Of a DNA stretch of 64,000 nucleotides, positions 13,101 through 24,501 are shown piece after piece. The first letter of the stretch is position 1; each line of letters opens with the position of its first letter. The notes beneath the pieces were generated by a model. The model was not told the DNA's origin. It made no database searches and was given only the letters and a program-made list of their open reading frames with translations. The translations under genes were made by a program, and so were the position numbers. The stretch is from Taxillus chinensis (taxonomy: Eukaryota; Streptophyta; Magnoliopsida; Santalales; Loranthaceae): positions 11,099,498 through 11,163,497 of the forward strand of contig CM042092.1 in NCBI GenBank assembly GCA_023512835.1, written 5' to 3'.

Positions 13101-16100
13101 ATACCTAAATTCATGGCATAGGCAGTTTTATATAAATAAAGACCTAAACAATTGGAAACCTTAAATTTAATGATGTTTCTGTCCCTACAATAATTTATAT
13201 AAATTGAAAATGTAAAATTATGTCGTAAAATAGGAAATTAAGCAAAATTTGAAACTGCTCGTCGCATAGTGGTTGGACCATGTTTCTATCTTGTACATTG
13301 AGCGTGAGTGGCTTGTGATGTTTGCATAGTCAACTGCATTGCACACATGCTGCTCAGTATGACAAACCTTTCATTGCTCGGGTTAGGGACAGCTCGTCGC
13401 ATATGCCACAGGCATGTTTTCTGGTTGTTCCGTGCAGGTTGAGTTGTGAGTTTTCATTAGCATGATTGTTAAAAGTTACTTCAAAAAACTTACATTAACC
13501 TTTTTTTTTGTAGCGTGACATAAATTATGATGGTTTGAATTTACATTCTACAACTGCTACAGTTTTGGGTTTGAAAATGTACTCATTCTCTAAGATAGTA
13601 ACTGGGTGATGGGTAGTCGCCTAGTTTGTGAGTTTGCCCTCCATTACAGCAGAGCTCGAAGTTTTGCATCTTATGTTTTTCATTGTTCTTTTTCTAATTT
13701 TTGAAATTTTACAGTTCTACTTTTTAGGCATTCAAAATCTCTTAATCCTTGTTATTCTCCTTCTCGATTCCAGGGTTGTGCAGAGACTTGATCTGTCAAA
13801 GTCCAAAGCTTCAGTACTTACTTCGGTTAGCTACTTTTTTTTTATCAGTATTTATTCAAACTTAGCTAAGCTTCCATAGCATTTAATGTGCGGTCCACAA
13901 TGTGTTTACTCTGTACGTTGTCTTTCAGGGAATTACAACACTTGGAAACTCATTATTTTTTCTTGGTAGTCGGCTTGGAGATAGTTTGCTTGTGCAATAT
14001 ACGTGTGGAATGATATCATCAATGTTGTCTTCAAATTCAAAAGAAGAGGTTTGTAATCAAGCCAATACTCTTTTCTTTGCCTTTGCGTCATGATGCTTGC
14101 AAATATTGTCAGTGATACAATTCATTTTAAGGATGATTCATTATACACATGGAAGCTTTTCCATATAGGGAGTTCATCTCTGTTATTTTCTGCTAAATTT
14201 TGCAGGTTGCAAATGAGTATAGGATGCCATAAATAATCTGAATTTTGTTGTTACCTTCATTTTATAGGCTGATTCTAAATTTTGCTGCCGCTTCATTGTA
14301 TAGGTTGGAGATATTGAAAGTGATGCTCCATCTGCTAAGCGATTGCGAAGGTCTTCTTCTGATGCTTTGCAGGATATAATTGGTGGTGAGGAACTTTCCG
14401 TATATGGTTCAGCATCAAATAATGCAGAATCTGCACACGTTAGTATCCCTTTGGTGTTTTCTCAGTGATATATGTAGTTACTAGACGAACAAAAAAGTCA
14501 GCAGCACTGCACAAGTTGATATCCTTCATGCAAGTTATTTCTAATGCAGCCATTGTTTTTGTAGCTAATTGTTAGTGATTGAATAATTCAGATTAAAGCT
14601 AATTGTTAGTATCCCTTCTTCTTCTGGCTTGCTGATATTATCTTTTCTTCATTTGATGCTTGCAGAAAAGTTTCTCATTTACCGTGAGGGATTCCTTGAT
14701 AAACATCGGCCCTTTGAAAGACTTTGCTTATGGTTTGAGGATTAACGCTGATCCAAATGCAACTGGAGTTGCTAAACAGAGCAATTATGAACTGGTTAAG
14801 TTTTAAACTCATTTTGCTTCTGTTGGTAAAGAAACCCTATTTTGCTTCTTATTTGGATTTGCATGACCAGTATGGGTTCTTGCCAATAAAATGAACAAGC
14901 GATAGTTTGTTTTCTTGGTTTTCCTGGTTTGTTTTGCAAGTGAAGCGATCTTCATGGTGCTTGCTATTTCCTAGTATTATTGGTGAAATATAATCTAATT
15001 GAAAAAAATTCCCGAAATATTCCTCTAATTTTCCTAAATTATTTCTTCTCTAAATTTTCATGGATTCTCCGTCACTGTTTCTTTATAAATGTTTGTGTAC
15101 CAATCTTGTATTACATGAATTACAATGTTATATTTTTATTTATTTAGAGTTGTTTTGAAATTTTTAGGTCTGTTGTTCTGGCCATGGGAAGAATGGCGCC
15201 CTCTCTGTTCTACAACAGTCTATTCGCCCAGAAATGATAACTGAGGTATGTCCATATTGTAATGATTTCATTTTGGTTTTATTCTATTACTTCATGGCAT
15301 GACAGTCTGTAAATATCATTATTAGTGCTATGGGGATCTCCACCCTTTGTCATCCAGAATAATAAAAGTATCATAAATTTTATGGTTCTCCGTATTTACT
15401 GTGATTGAACATGGCAATTTTGGGGTAATATGTAAGAGATACTGTAATTGGTATTCTTTTAAACAAGTAAAATAAATTATATTTATTTCCTCATTATTGT
15501 TTTCCCTCTATTGATTGCCAAGTTAACACTTGCCTGAGGATATTTCTATGAATGTCTATTATGTATATTTCTATTTTGTTCTTATTTTTTGTAACTTTAT
15601 TTATATATTTTATGCCGCGTTTTATAGTATTCTTATTTTTTTAAGGGGTTAATGGGTTACCTTTGTCCAATGTTTTTTAATCAGTGGTCTTAATTAAAAT
15701 CAAACTAATTTTCAAATGTTATGTTAATTTGGGTAACCTAAGTCCAATATTTGTTATGCAATGGTTTTATTTAAAATTGAATTAGTTTTATATTTATGTT
15801 AATTTGGGTAACCTAGTTTTAAGATTCAAGTTGACTTTAAGATGCGTTTGATTGTGAGACGCATAGTTTCTTACTTATTAATGGGCTAATAAATGGGTTA
15901 AAGTTAAATTTAAAATTATTATATGGCTTAATGTTTGATCTAAAGTTTTAGTTTTGGTTGAGCTATGGGCCGTCCTAAAAGATGAGACCTTATATCTTTT
16001 ATAATATTTATTACTTGCAAAAAAGAAGTAGTATACTTTCACAAATTAAATAAATGATAAATATGATGCAAACACAAATTAAAACAATATAGGTCATATC

Positions 16101-19100
16101 TATATCTATATATGTATATATATATGCAGACATTTATATGTGCAATTTCGGCTTTCTTTCAAGGTTGAGCTACCTGGCTGCAAAGGCATTTGGACTGTTT
16201 ACCACAAGAATGCGGGTGGTCATATCTCTGATGCCTCCAAGCTTGGAATGGATGATGAATATCATGCATACTTAATTATTAGTTTGGAGGCTCGTACGAT
16301 GGTAATAACTTGCACTTAACTTACAATGTTTTTTTCCTGGTCACATGCCAGCTCTGCCTTTAAAAGGATGTTTTTTTTTTAAAATTTGTTTTCCAATAGA
16401 ATCTCTGTACTTCTTAGAAAGAATCTATTTTAAATTTTGAATACATATTTCATGCTTTAGTATATGCGTTTGGTGCATGATGAAGCTAAATGAAGCAGAA
16501 CTTAGACCCCCCCCCCCCCCCCCCCCCCAAATGCTGTTGCATGGCGTGGTGGTTTTGAATGCCCTTCACACTCAGAAGGAAACAAAACTGTTAGCTGACG
16601 TGTTGGATGAGTCCACAATTTTTTTGGCTGGAAAATAATTGTTTATCGGATGCATTCCTAAATGGATATAAATCAGTTGTAATTTTTTATTATTCATTTT
16701 ATTAAAATTTTGTTTGAAATGCACCTCTTAAGTTTTGGGAAAAGGAAAATCAAATAAAAAAATTCATTTCAGGATTGAAAACAATATTAAATTATCATCT
16801 CGTCATTGCTGCATACTTTTTTTCCCCTCACTTTGTTTTGGGATTGAAAGCAAAATCATATAATTTTGTTTGAAGTTGCTATCAGCATCTTCTAATCGTG
16901 TCTATCTCTTGCTCTTTTACTTTAGGTTCTGGAAACTGCTGACGATCTGAGGGAGGTTACTGAAAATGTTGACTATTATGTTCAAGGGAGTACACTTGCT
17001 GCTGGAAATTTGTTTGGAAGGTCAGTTGCTGCTGGAAATTTGTTTGCAGTTTGAAATGTTACTTGTTTTCTTCGTGGTTGAACACAAACTTACTTCGATA
17101 TTTCAATAGTGAAGGTTGTCAAGTTAGCTTCTTTTGTTTATTTTTCTTTGATCAATTGATTTGTGTGGTTCATGGTCAGTATGCAAAGTTGGTCTTATAG
17201 TGTCCACCCATTTCAGGTGCATCCCTATCCTGGGTGGACCATGGAATGAAAATTGTATGTAGCTGCATGAATTGTTGTATTAGTTACAAGTTGGAAGGTT
17301 TCTACGGTCCTGTGTTTCTTTGTTGCCTTATCTTAAGTTTTGCTATATCCCAGATATTATCCGTTTCTTTTTTGTATACCCCAGATGCTTCTTTCCATAT
17401 AATTGTTTGCTTGCCAATTATCTGCTGTGCAAGATTTTACAGTTTAAATGTTTGTTTAATATATATTTTACCTTAATGTGTATATTCTCAACTTTGTGCT
17501 ATATTTATGCACCCACATTTTGTGGATGCATTAAATTCTGTATAATGTAATTGGGCAGTGGTACAATTTACTACTTTTCCCCCTTGAAATACTAGTGCTT
17601 ACTTAATACTATGTCATTTGTGTTGTTCATTTATAATATTCTCAGTATTTTCTATGCTTTTGTTGCAGACATTGGCCCATAATTGTCTTTTATTTGTGTG
17701 TTTTTTTGTCTCAGGAATTTCTCTGCCTTTTTTTTCCTTCCTTATTTGTGTGCTCCATTTGATGTTTTAGGCGTAGAGTTATTCAGATTTTTGCTTGCGG
17801 TGCCTAATTCTTGACGGTTCTTTTCTTACTCAAGATTTAAGCTTTGGATCTCCTTCAGAATTGGGTCCAAATTCTGAGACTTTCACCGTGTCGGCTGTTT
17901 CTATTGCTGATCCATACGTGTTGTTGAGAATGACTGATGGTAGCATTCAACTTCTAGTTGGAGGTATCTTATATTGGTTGGAGTTTGATCTGTGTTAACT
18001 TTTACATTTTAATTTTTCTGTAAATCCATACTTCGTTGCTTCTCTAGTTACTGTTTGTATTTTCGATTGTCTTGTGGTTGTATCTTTGGAGATAACAACT
18101 TTTTATGTGAAACAACCTTAGAACAATTATTGTCTTACATTTCTGAATCAAATCTATTGCAGTGAACCAGGAAAGTTTTTTCTTATTTTCACCTACCCTA
18201 AAGCAGTGTAATAAAGGAGAGAGGCATTCTTTAAACGGAATTTTTTATGGCATGCGGCATTGTAATATCGTTTGCTTTGATTGATGTGTATTTTTTTAAA
18301 AATAATCCCATGCTTATTTTGGTGAAATTTGTAAATTTTGGGCTTTTGGTTCCGTTGAATTTGGGCCTGTTAATGGCATGTTGGTTTCTTTTCAATTTTT
18401 TTTGTTATTTAGTGGAGCATTATTTGTGCGCTTTTTAACTACCCATTAAATATCCACTCCCTTTTTAGCTCACTTTGGTTTTTTCTACTTCTTTTCTTTG
18501 TTTTATATATGGATGCACAGTTTCTAGAATTGAACTGCGTTTAACTTGAATTTGCAGATCCATCCACATGTACGATATCTGTAAGCATCCCTTCTGTATT
18601 TGATGCTTCCAAGAGACCTATATCTGCATGTACACTGTATCATGATAAAGGAGCTGAACCATGGCTTCGGAAAGCAAGTACTGATGCTTGGCTTTCTAGT
18701 GGCATTGGTGAAGTTCTGGATGGGGCAGACGGTGCATCACATGATCAGGGTGATGTGTACTGTGTTGTTTGCTATGATAGTGGCGCCCTTGAAATCTTTG
18801 ATGTTCCCAATTTTAATTGTGTGTTTTCTGTGGATAATTTCATCTCTGGGATGACCCATCTTGTTGATAGTTTGGTCTGCGAACCTTCTAGAGATTATCA
18901 GAAAGCAGCAAATGAAGATACTGAAGTAGGTAGCCAGGGCAGGAAAGTAATTGCGCATAATATGAAGGTTGTTGAATTGGCTATGCAAAGATGGTCGGGA
19001 CAGCATAGTCGCCCTTTCCTTTTTGGAATTTTGACTGATGGCACCATACTGTGTTACCATGCTTTTTTATTTGATGGCCCAGAAAATCCTTCTAAACGTG

Positions 19101-22100
19101 AGGTTGCAGTGTCTCCACAAAATCCTGCTCAGCCATCTAGTCTGAGTGCCTCTAGGTTTAGAAATTTGAGATTTGTACGTACCCCTTTTGACACCTATTC
19201 AAGGGAAGAGATGTCAGCTGGAACCCCATGCCAAAGGATCACCATCTTTAAAAATGTGGGTGGTTATCAGGGGTTGTTCCTTTCTGGTTCAAGGCCAAAC
19301 TGGGTCATGGTTTTCAGGGAGCGCCTTCGAGTTCACCCCCAGGTCAGTAAAACTAATTTATTATAGCTGATGGACCCTGAAGATCTGAACATAGCATGTT
19401 ATGACTCGAGAAATTTTGGGAATACTCTTTATTTGCCAGTTGAACCATTCTTGCAGTGATCATTTTCCTGTTAACTTTGTAAATCATCTGCTTTTTCTTT
19501 TGCAGTTATGTGATGGATCTATTGTAGCCTTCACTGTACTTCACAATGTTAATTGTAATCACGGGCTTATATACGTTACTTCTCAGGTGTGAAATGTTTT
19601 TTGTTTGTTTCTTTTCCCAATTCAAACTTCATACGTGTCAAGTCCTTGGTTAACTTGTATTTTATTTATATTAATTCTAGGGTTTTCTGAAAATCTGTCA
19701 ACTGCCATCTGTGTTAAACTATGACAACTACTGGCCAGTGCAAAAGGTATGGCTTATGCCTTTTTCCTGGTTTGAATTTTTTATATGATTTATATGCTCA
19801 CAATCTTAAATTAGTAGACAATTCACAATCTTACATCGATGTTCTGATCAAACGTAATTTTTGGGTTAGGTTCCATTGAAGGGTACTCCCCATCAAGTCT
19901 CCTACATTGCAGAGAAGAATCTGTATCCACTTATAGTTTCATTTCCAGTGAGTGGAATTGCTTTGTAATTTGAAATCTTCTATTCTGTTTCTTCTTAAAA
20001 AGCATATAATTCATTTGCTTTTTGTTTCAATAATAAAACAAAATTTATCACTATTTGCTTGTTTTCAAGTAAGTTTATGCTACATCATTCAAGCCTTTTT
20101 TTTTTTTTTTTCGAAATTTATTTTCACTTGCCTTTTTTTAACAGGTGCACTCATTTCTTCATAGCTACTAGCCTGGCATTAAAAAATTTAGTCGACCTTA
20201 GAATCTCCCAGAATAAAATTATAAATGCATCATTGATCCCTAAAATGATCATGATAAATTATTTGCATCTTCACCTTCCACGTGTCATTCTTTAGGTCTT
20301 TACTTTCTATGTTTATGCATCATCATTTCTGAAAAAGTTTCTTGAACGATTAGCCAGCTGCTGTTGCGATTTTTATTTTTTTTAATCTTCATTTTTATTT
20401 CTTAAATCAGATTCATGGCTTCTTAGCAATTGCCAATTTGTTTGATGTGCAATAAATTTGCTTGCTGACTACCAATGTCAGGAGACCACATACTCAGTTT
20501 TACATGATTTGTGTTGTGTGTGTGTATCAACTTATTCGCATGCACTTTTGTTAAATATTGTATTTCTGCTCTGCGCAGGTTCCCAAGCCATTGAATCAAG
20601 TTCTTTCATCGTTAGTTGACCAAGAAGGTCACCTGGTTGAGAATGACAGCTTGAGTTCTGACGAGCTGCAACAAACATATATTGTAGATGAATATGAAGT
20701 CCGGGTCCTTGAACCCGAAAAATCTGGAGGCCCCTGGCAGACCAGGGCAACTATTTGTATGCAGAGCTCTGAAAATGCCTTGACAGTTCGTGTTGTTACA
20801 CTGTTAGTAAGTTTCTCCTTTTCTCAATATTTAAATTTCTTCTTATCCTGTGTTCTTGCCTTTTCTCTGTCACCTTGGCAAGAGAGAGAACTCGATCAAG
20901 TGTTTTTTTAATTTTTTTTAATTTTTTATACTGTACTTTATATATGTTTGCAGAATACTTCAACAAAAGAAAATGAAACACTTTTGGCCATTGGGACGGC
21001 TTATGTACAAGGGGAGGATGTTGCTGGTAGGGGACGCGTCCTCCTGTATTCTGTAGGAAGAAATACAGATAATTCTCAAAATGTGGTAATGTTTTGATCC
21101 TTTTCCTCGGATAATTTTGTTTATTATATATTAAAACCATAGTAATTATTTTGATTTTACTTATTCTTTTCTATCTTATTAGTTTGATTAGCCTCATTTT
21201 CCAAATATTAGGTTTTTGAAGTTTACTCAAAGGAATTGAAAGGCGCTATATCAGCTTTAGCCTCACTCCAAGGTCATTTACTGATAGCTTCTGGCCCCAA
21301 AATCATCTTACATGCGTGGACTGGCACTGAATTGAATGGTGTTGCATTTTTTGATGCTCCACCTCTCTATGTAGTGAGCTTAAATATAGTATGTATTTCT
21401 TTCTTCTTATAAATTTTCTTTTGTTTTTTTCCCAAGTCCAAAACAAAGGTTTTTCTTTTATAGTTATCAATAACATAAGTAATAAGTTGGAATATTAGCA
21501 GTTATTAGTTATAAATTAGGCTACCTGAATTAGTTTATCACCTAATTAGGTTTTCACCACTTTGTATATATATGGTGTAATTTTTTAGTTATTAATTAGA
21601 AAAAATTGGAATTATATTTCCTTTATTCTTTTCTACTAGGTATCAGAGCAAAACAAAAAAATTGGCTGCCACCCCCTTGCAAAAACCTGATACTACTCTT
21701 CCTTTCTGTGTCGGACAATCTTTCTCCCTTTATCTTCATGTTGGGCATAACACTAACCAAGAGTTGTGTGCCCCGATTGCCGTCGTCTCCATTATCTTCA
21801 ATTGAACCCTATCTAGAAGTCCCACATCCCGATCGCGACTTCAATATACTTGTTGCATGCTATGAACCATCCCGATCCCGATGCAGCTGCCATTGCTGCA
21901 GAGTCGCTATGACCAGACGTTGTCTCTATTTGATTGAAGCCTCGCTTGCAGAAGTCTCTCCTGTTTGTTCATGTGTGTAGAACTTGTTTTTGGTGTGAGC
22001 TAGTGCAGTTCATCTGTTTAAGCAAGTTTAATTTGATTTATACATCATTAATCTGTCATGACTATTTATAAGCTCTTGTGGGCCTTTAATGTAAGGTGCA

Positions 22101-24501
22101 ATCAACTGTCACCATTCAAGAAAAAGGGGTGGAGATGCATATTAAACTAGATAGTACAAATTACTATATTAGGTCTAAGTTTTTGCATATGCGTATTGCT
22201 GATAGAAGCATGAATATACTGCACGCTCATAAAGATCCACTTGTTAAATCTTGGCTTGTTATTCGAGCAATGTCCCAAATATATGGATGAATCCTCAGAC
22301 TACTAAATGAAGGTTGTGGGCCTTGTTAGATCATGATGGAATATTTGGATGACCTCTATTGGACAGTTGGTATGTTCAGGATTTTTCATGGATGTGTCCT
22401 GGTCCCGAAACGGTGAAGGAGTTAACTTGGATAGACCAGCTCTCGAGGCAGGTAGTGCCCCATATAAGGTGTGTCCTCTAATGCAATGAAGTGTAGAATC
22501 TTGGTTAGCAGAGGGTGAATGGATGAATCGTTTGAGGGAGGCTTGGTGGTCCTATTTTCAAGAGGAGGATTGTTGGGTATACGACCAAAGTCCCACATTT
22601 CTAGAAATAGGGAGGATCATGAGTATATAAAGGTGAACAAATATCTCCATTACGACTAAAGTCTCACATTTCTAGAAGTAGGGAGGATCATGAGTATATA
22701 GAGAAGAACAAATATCTCCATTGAAATGAGACCTTTTTTGATAATATCATATTAATGTGAAAATAAGTAGTGCCAAGGTAATTCCTTCTACGCGTTATTT
22801 AAGTTTCAAATTGGGTTATTAATTTTAGAGCTACTGATTATATGACTAATAATTTTTTTATAATCATATTTAGGTTGCTAATGGGACTTCTAAGCAAATT
22901 AATGGAGTTGGGAATTTCTTAATTTCACCTTTCCGTTTCCCCATGTTTTCCGTTTTACTTGCCCCTCATCTTTCTATACAGTTCTTATTTTGGCCATTGA
23001 GAATTCATATACACTCCATCAAATCATTATGAAGGGAAAACATTCTTCACATCAAATTTTGTTCTTATTTGAGCCTCTTTGATATGTTCTGTTTTGATCT
23101 AATCTCCGTGGCTTTTTTAAACATTTTTTTTGTATTGTGTGCAGGTTAAGAACTTCATCCTTCTAGGTGACATCCACAAAAGCATTTACTTTCTTAGTCG
23201 AAAGGAGCATGGTTCTCAGTTGAATCTTTTGGCTAAGGATTTTAGTTCACTTGATTGTCTTGCGACAGAATTTTTGATCGATGGAAGTACACTAAGCCTT
23301 GTTGCTTCAGATGAACAGAAAAACATTCAGGTTAGGTTCTGTTAGTATGTTTGAATTGTGTGTTTTTTTAGTCATTAGAGTAATTCGAAGTAAAACATGA
23401 AAAATGGATCCGTTTTTGCACGTTTTTGCACGAGGGCAGAAGGGTTAGTAAATTGAGTCTTTGTTGCTTGTGTAAAAAAGTCAATAAAATGCGTCTTCCA
23501 TTGGAAAATGGATGTGTCCCATTGGATCATCTCTTTGTGCCGCACAGACTTGGCCAAGATTCCTTTCTTAGGATTCTGTTTATATTCCTATTAAAAGAAA
23601 TTAACTTCGGAAAGATGTTCTATCTAGTGAAAGTATAACAATGATTATTTTCTGCTTTATGTAAGGTTAAAACAGTCAATGACTTTTTAATATTCTGAAG
23701 GTAAATATTGGCTTCCCTTTATTCTTAATGTTTTCCCTTCATCACACAGATATTTAATTACGCGCCAAAAATGTCAGAGAGTTGGAAAGGGCAGAAGCTT
23801 CTTTCAAGGGCTGAGTTTCATGTTGGTTCCCATGTGACTAAGTTCTTGCGGTTACAGATGCTTCCTTTATCATCTGATCGAACCAGCACTATCCCAGCTT
23901 CTGATAAGACCAATCGATTTGCTCTGTTATTTGGTAACCTGGATGGTGGCGTTGGATGTATTGCTCCTCTTGACGAACTGACGTTTCGTAGGCTCCAATC
24001 ACTGCAGAGAAAGCTTGTTGATGCAGTTCCCCATGTAGCTGGACTTAATCCAAAATCGTTCCGTCAGTTTCGAGCAAATGGCAAGGCTCATCGGCCTGGC
24101 CCTGACAGCATAGTTGACTGTGAGCTGCTTTGCCAGTAAGTTATTCTTAAGGGTGTTTTATATCACATTATCACATTTGTTATTCTTTTTTTTTTTCCTG
24201 AAGTAAAAAAGTTATTAGACGAAAATTTGAACATGCCATTTTTGACAAGCGGTCTTTTAATTTGAAAAATACACGACACATCTACCTTTTCTCATAGAAA
24301 GTAAAATGATCACATTTTCTAAATCATTAGATGATGTGGTTATCGTTAGACTGGGCTATTGTTCTGAGACCAAGTCGCTTGTGCAGTTATGATATGCTCC
24401 CGTTGGAAGAACAGCTTGAGCTTGCACACCAGATTGGAACAACCAGATCACAAATTGTTTCAAATTTGATTGACCTCTCTTTGGGAACAAGCTTCTTGTG
24501 A
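1111..24501 (+). CDS. CPSF160: CPSF160: 160-kDa subunit of cleavage and polyadenylation specificity factor (5' end outside window)
   Basis: In known family members this nuclear protein is a scaffold of the complex that recognises the AAUAAA signal and directs pre-mRNA 3' cleavage and polyadenylation. I placed 25 coding exons by GT-AG borders, codon phase and resemblance to plant CPSF160: 1111-1257, 1794-1947, 2679-2814, 8075-8220, 9680-9775, 9920-9972, 10748-10879, 13774-13825, 13929-14048, 14304-14438, 14666-14794, 15168-15245, 16164-16301, 16926-17020, 17771-17963, 18558-19342, 19506-19586, 19681-19746, 19870-19947, 20579-20806, 20954-21085, 21212-21388, 23145-23330, 23750-24135 and 24387-24501 (stop TGA). 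Hallmarks are [62 protein letters not shown] and [23 protein letters not shown]. The visible part is about 1345 codons; roughly the first 110 residues lie upstream. The last third is the CPSF_A-type propeller region. All junctions keep phase except exon 17771-17963, which is one base short (see findings). Introns reach 5.3 kb because of inserted elements. Confidence 0.95.
2951..5878 (-). mobile_element. 5'-truncated L1-type LINE in antisense orientation inside a CPSF160 intron
   Basis: Read on the minus strand, 5782-5534 encodes [21 protein letters not shown], which is typical of the part of plant LINE reverse transcriptase just after the catalytic palm. Further along, 3600-3337 encodes [16 protein letters not shown], typical of the zf-RVT zinc-finger region near the C-terminus. 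The order is correct for one element with its 3' end at about 2951. The 11 bases tatagctgttt occur at 2940-2950 and 5879-5889 and fit a target-site duplication. The reading frames are broken many times. A 14-base C run at 4382-4395 and an apparent internal deletion add to the decay. The 3' poly(A) (poly-T on +) is very short. Confidence 0.7.
5890..8074. other. Remainder of the large CPSF160 intron, no gene seen
   Basis: This is AT-rich intronic DNA between the antisense LINE and the exon at 8075. No family-level protein match is visible on either strand. A segment around 6320-6580 is somewhat GC-richer and may be old repeat material, but I cannot classify it. Confidence 0.5.
8877..9378 (+). 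mobile_element. LINE 3' fragment (zf-RVT zinc finger plus 3' UTR)
   Basis: The frame starting at 8956 reads [20 protein letters not shown], with the C-x2-C...H-x4-C spacing and the VDHLFLHC motif of the zinc-binding region at the end of plant L1 reverse transcriptases. Just upstream, [16 protein letters not shown] lies in another frame, so at least one frameshift separates them. The 3' part is TG-rich and ends in TAATAAAACTTG followed by an A run at about 9373. It lies sense to CPSF160 in the intron between exons 8075-8220 and 9680-9775. I did not find a convincing target-site duplication. Confidence 0.7.
11271..11560 (+). repeat. Left copy of diverged direct repeat, possible old LTR
   Basis: It aligns by eye with 13037-13470. 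The right copy has additional internal segments. It lies in the intron between exons 10748-10879 and 13774-13825. Confidence 0.5.
13037..13470 (+). repeat. Right copy of diverged direct repeat, possible old LTR
   Basis: It aligns by eye with 11271-11560, with extra sequence around 13085-13190. It ends near GTTGAGTTGTGAGTTTTC, matching the left copy's GTTAAGTTGTGAGATTTT. Confidence 0.5.
16507..16528 (+). repeat. 22-base poly(C) tract in a CPSF160 intron
   Basis: A 22-C run directly follows ACTTAGA in the intron between exons 16164-16301 and 16926-17020. Its length is prone to sequencing error. Confidence 0.9.
21460..22740 (+). mobile_element. LTR retrotransposon remnant with primer-binding-site-like motif
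   Basis: At 21640-21650 the sequence ggtatcagagc matches the core of the initiator-methionine tRNA primer-binding site used by plant Copia elements. It follows AT-rich sequence that could be an LTR tail. Downstream, 22096-22290 encodes a short gag-like stretch ([18 protein letters not shown]). From about 22571 the sequence tgttgggtatacgac...aaagtcccacat resembles the start of many plant LTRs. No complete pol domain is visible and no target-site duplication was found. It occupies the intron between exons 21212-21388 and 23145-23330. Confidence 0.45.
22581..22722 (+). repeat. Two-copy tandem repeat of 71 bp
   Basis: Unit 1 (22581-22651) and unit 2 (22652-22722) both read acgac[c/t]aaagt[c/t].. 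followed by ..ATTTCTAGAA.TAGGGAGGATC and ATGAGTATATA and ACAAATATCTCCATT. They differ at only a few positions. The repeat lies at the end of the LTR-like remnant and may be a duplicated promoter or leader segment of it (TATATAA is present in unit 1). Confidence 0.8.

Larger units (their letters stand above)
11271..13470 (-). mobile_element. Decayed LTR element (Gypsy-like) in a CPSF160 intron
   Basis: Two diverged direct copies of the same sequence flank the segment, at about 11271-11560 and 13037-13470. Both start gtaattaact and contain a shared stretch running from ...AGGAAATTA to CTCGT.GC.TAGTG.TTGGA and ending near GTTGAGTTGTGAG. Between them, 12635-12470 read on the minus strand gives [21 protein letters not shown] then [17 protein letters not shown]. 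This is the reverse transcriptase to RNase H connection of Ty3/Gypsy polyproteins, with the frame interrupted. The flanking repeats are consistent with old LTRs, but they are poorly conserved and of unequal length. Most of gag and pol is missing. Confidence 0.55.
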
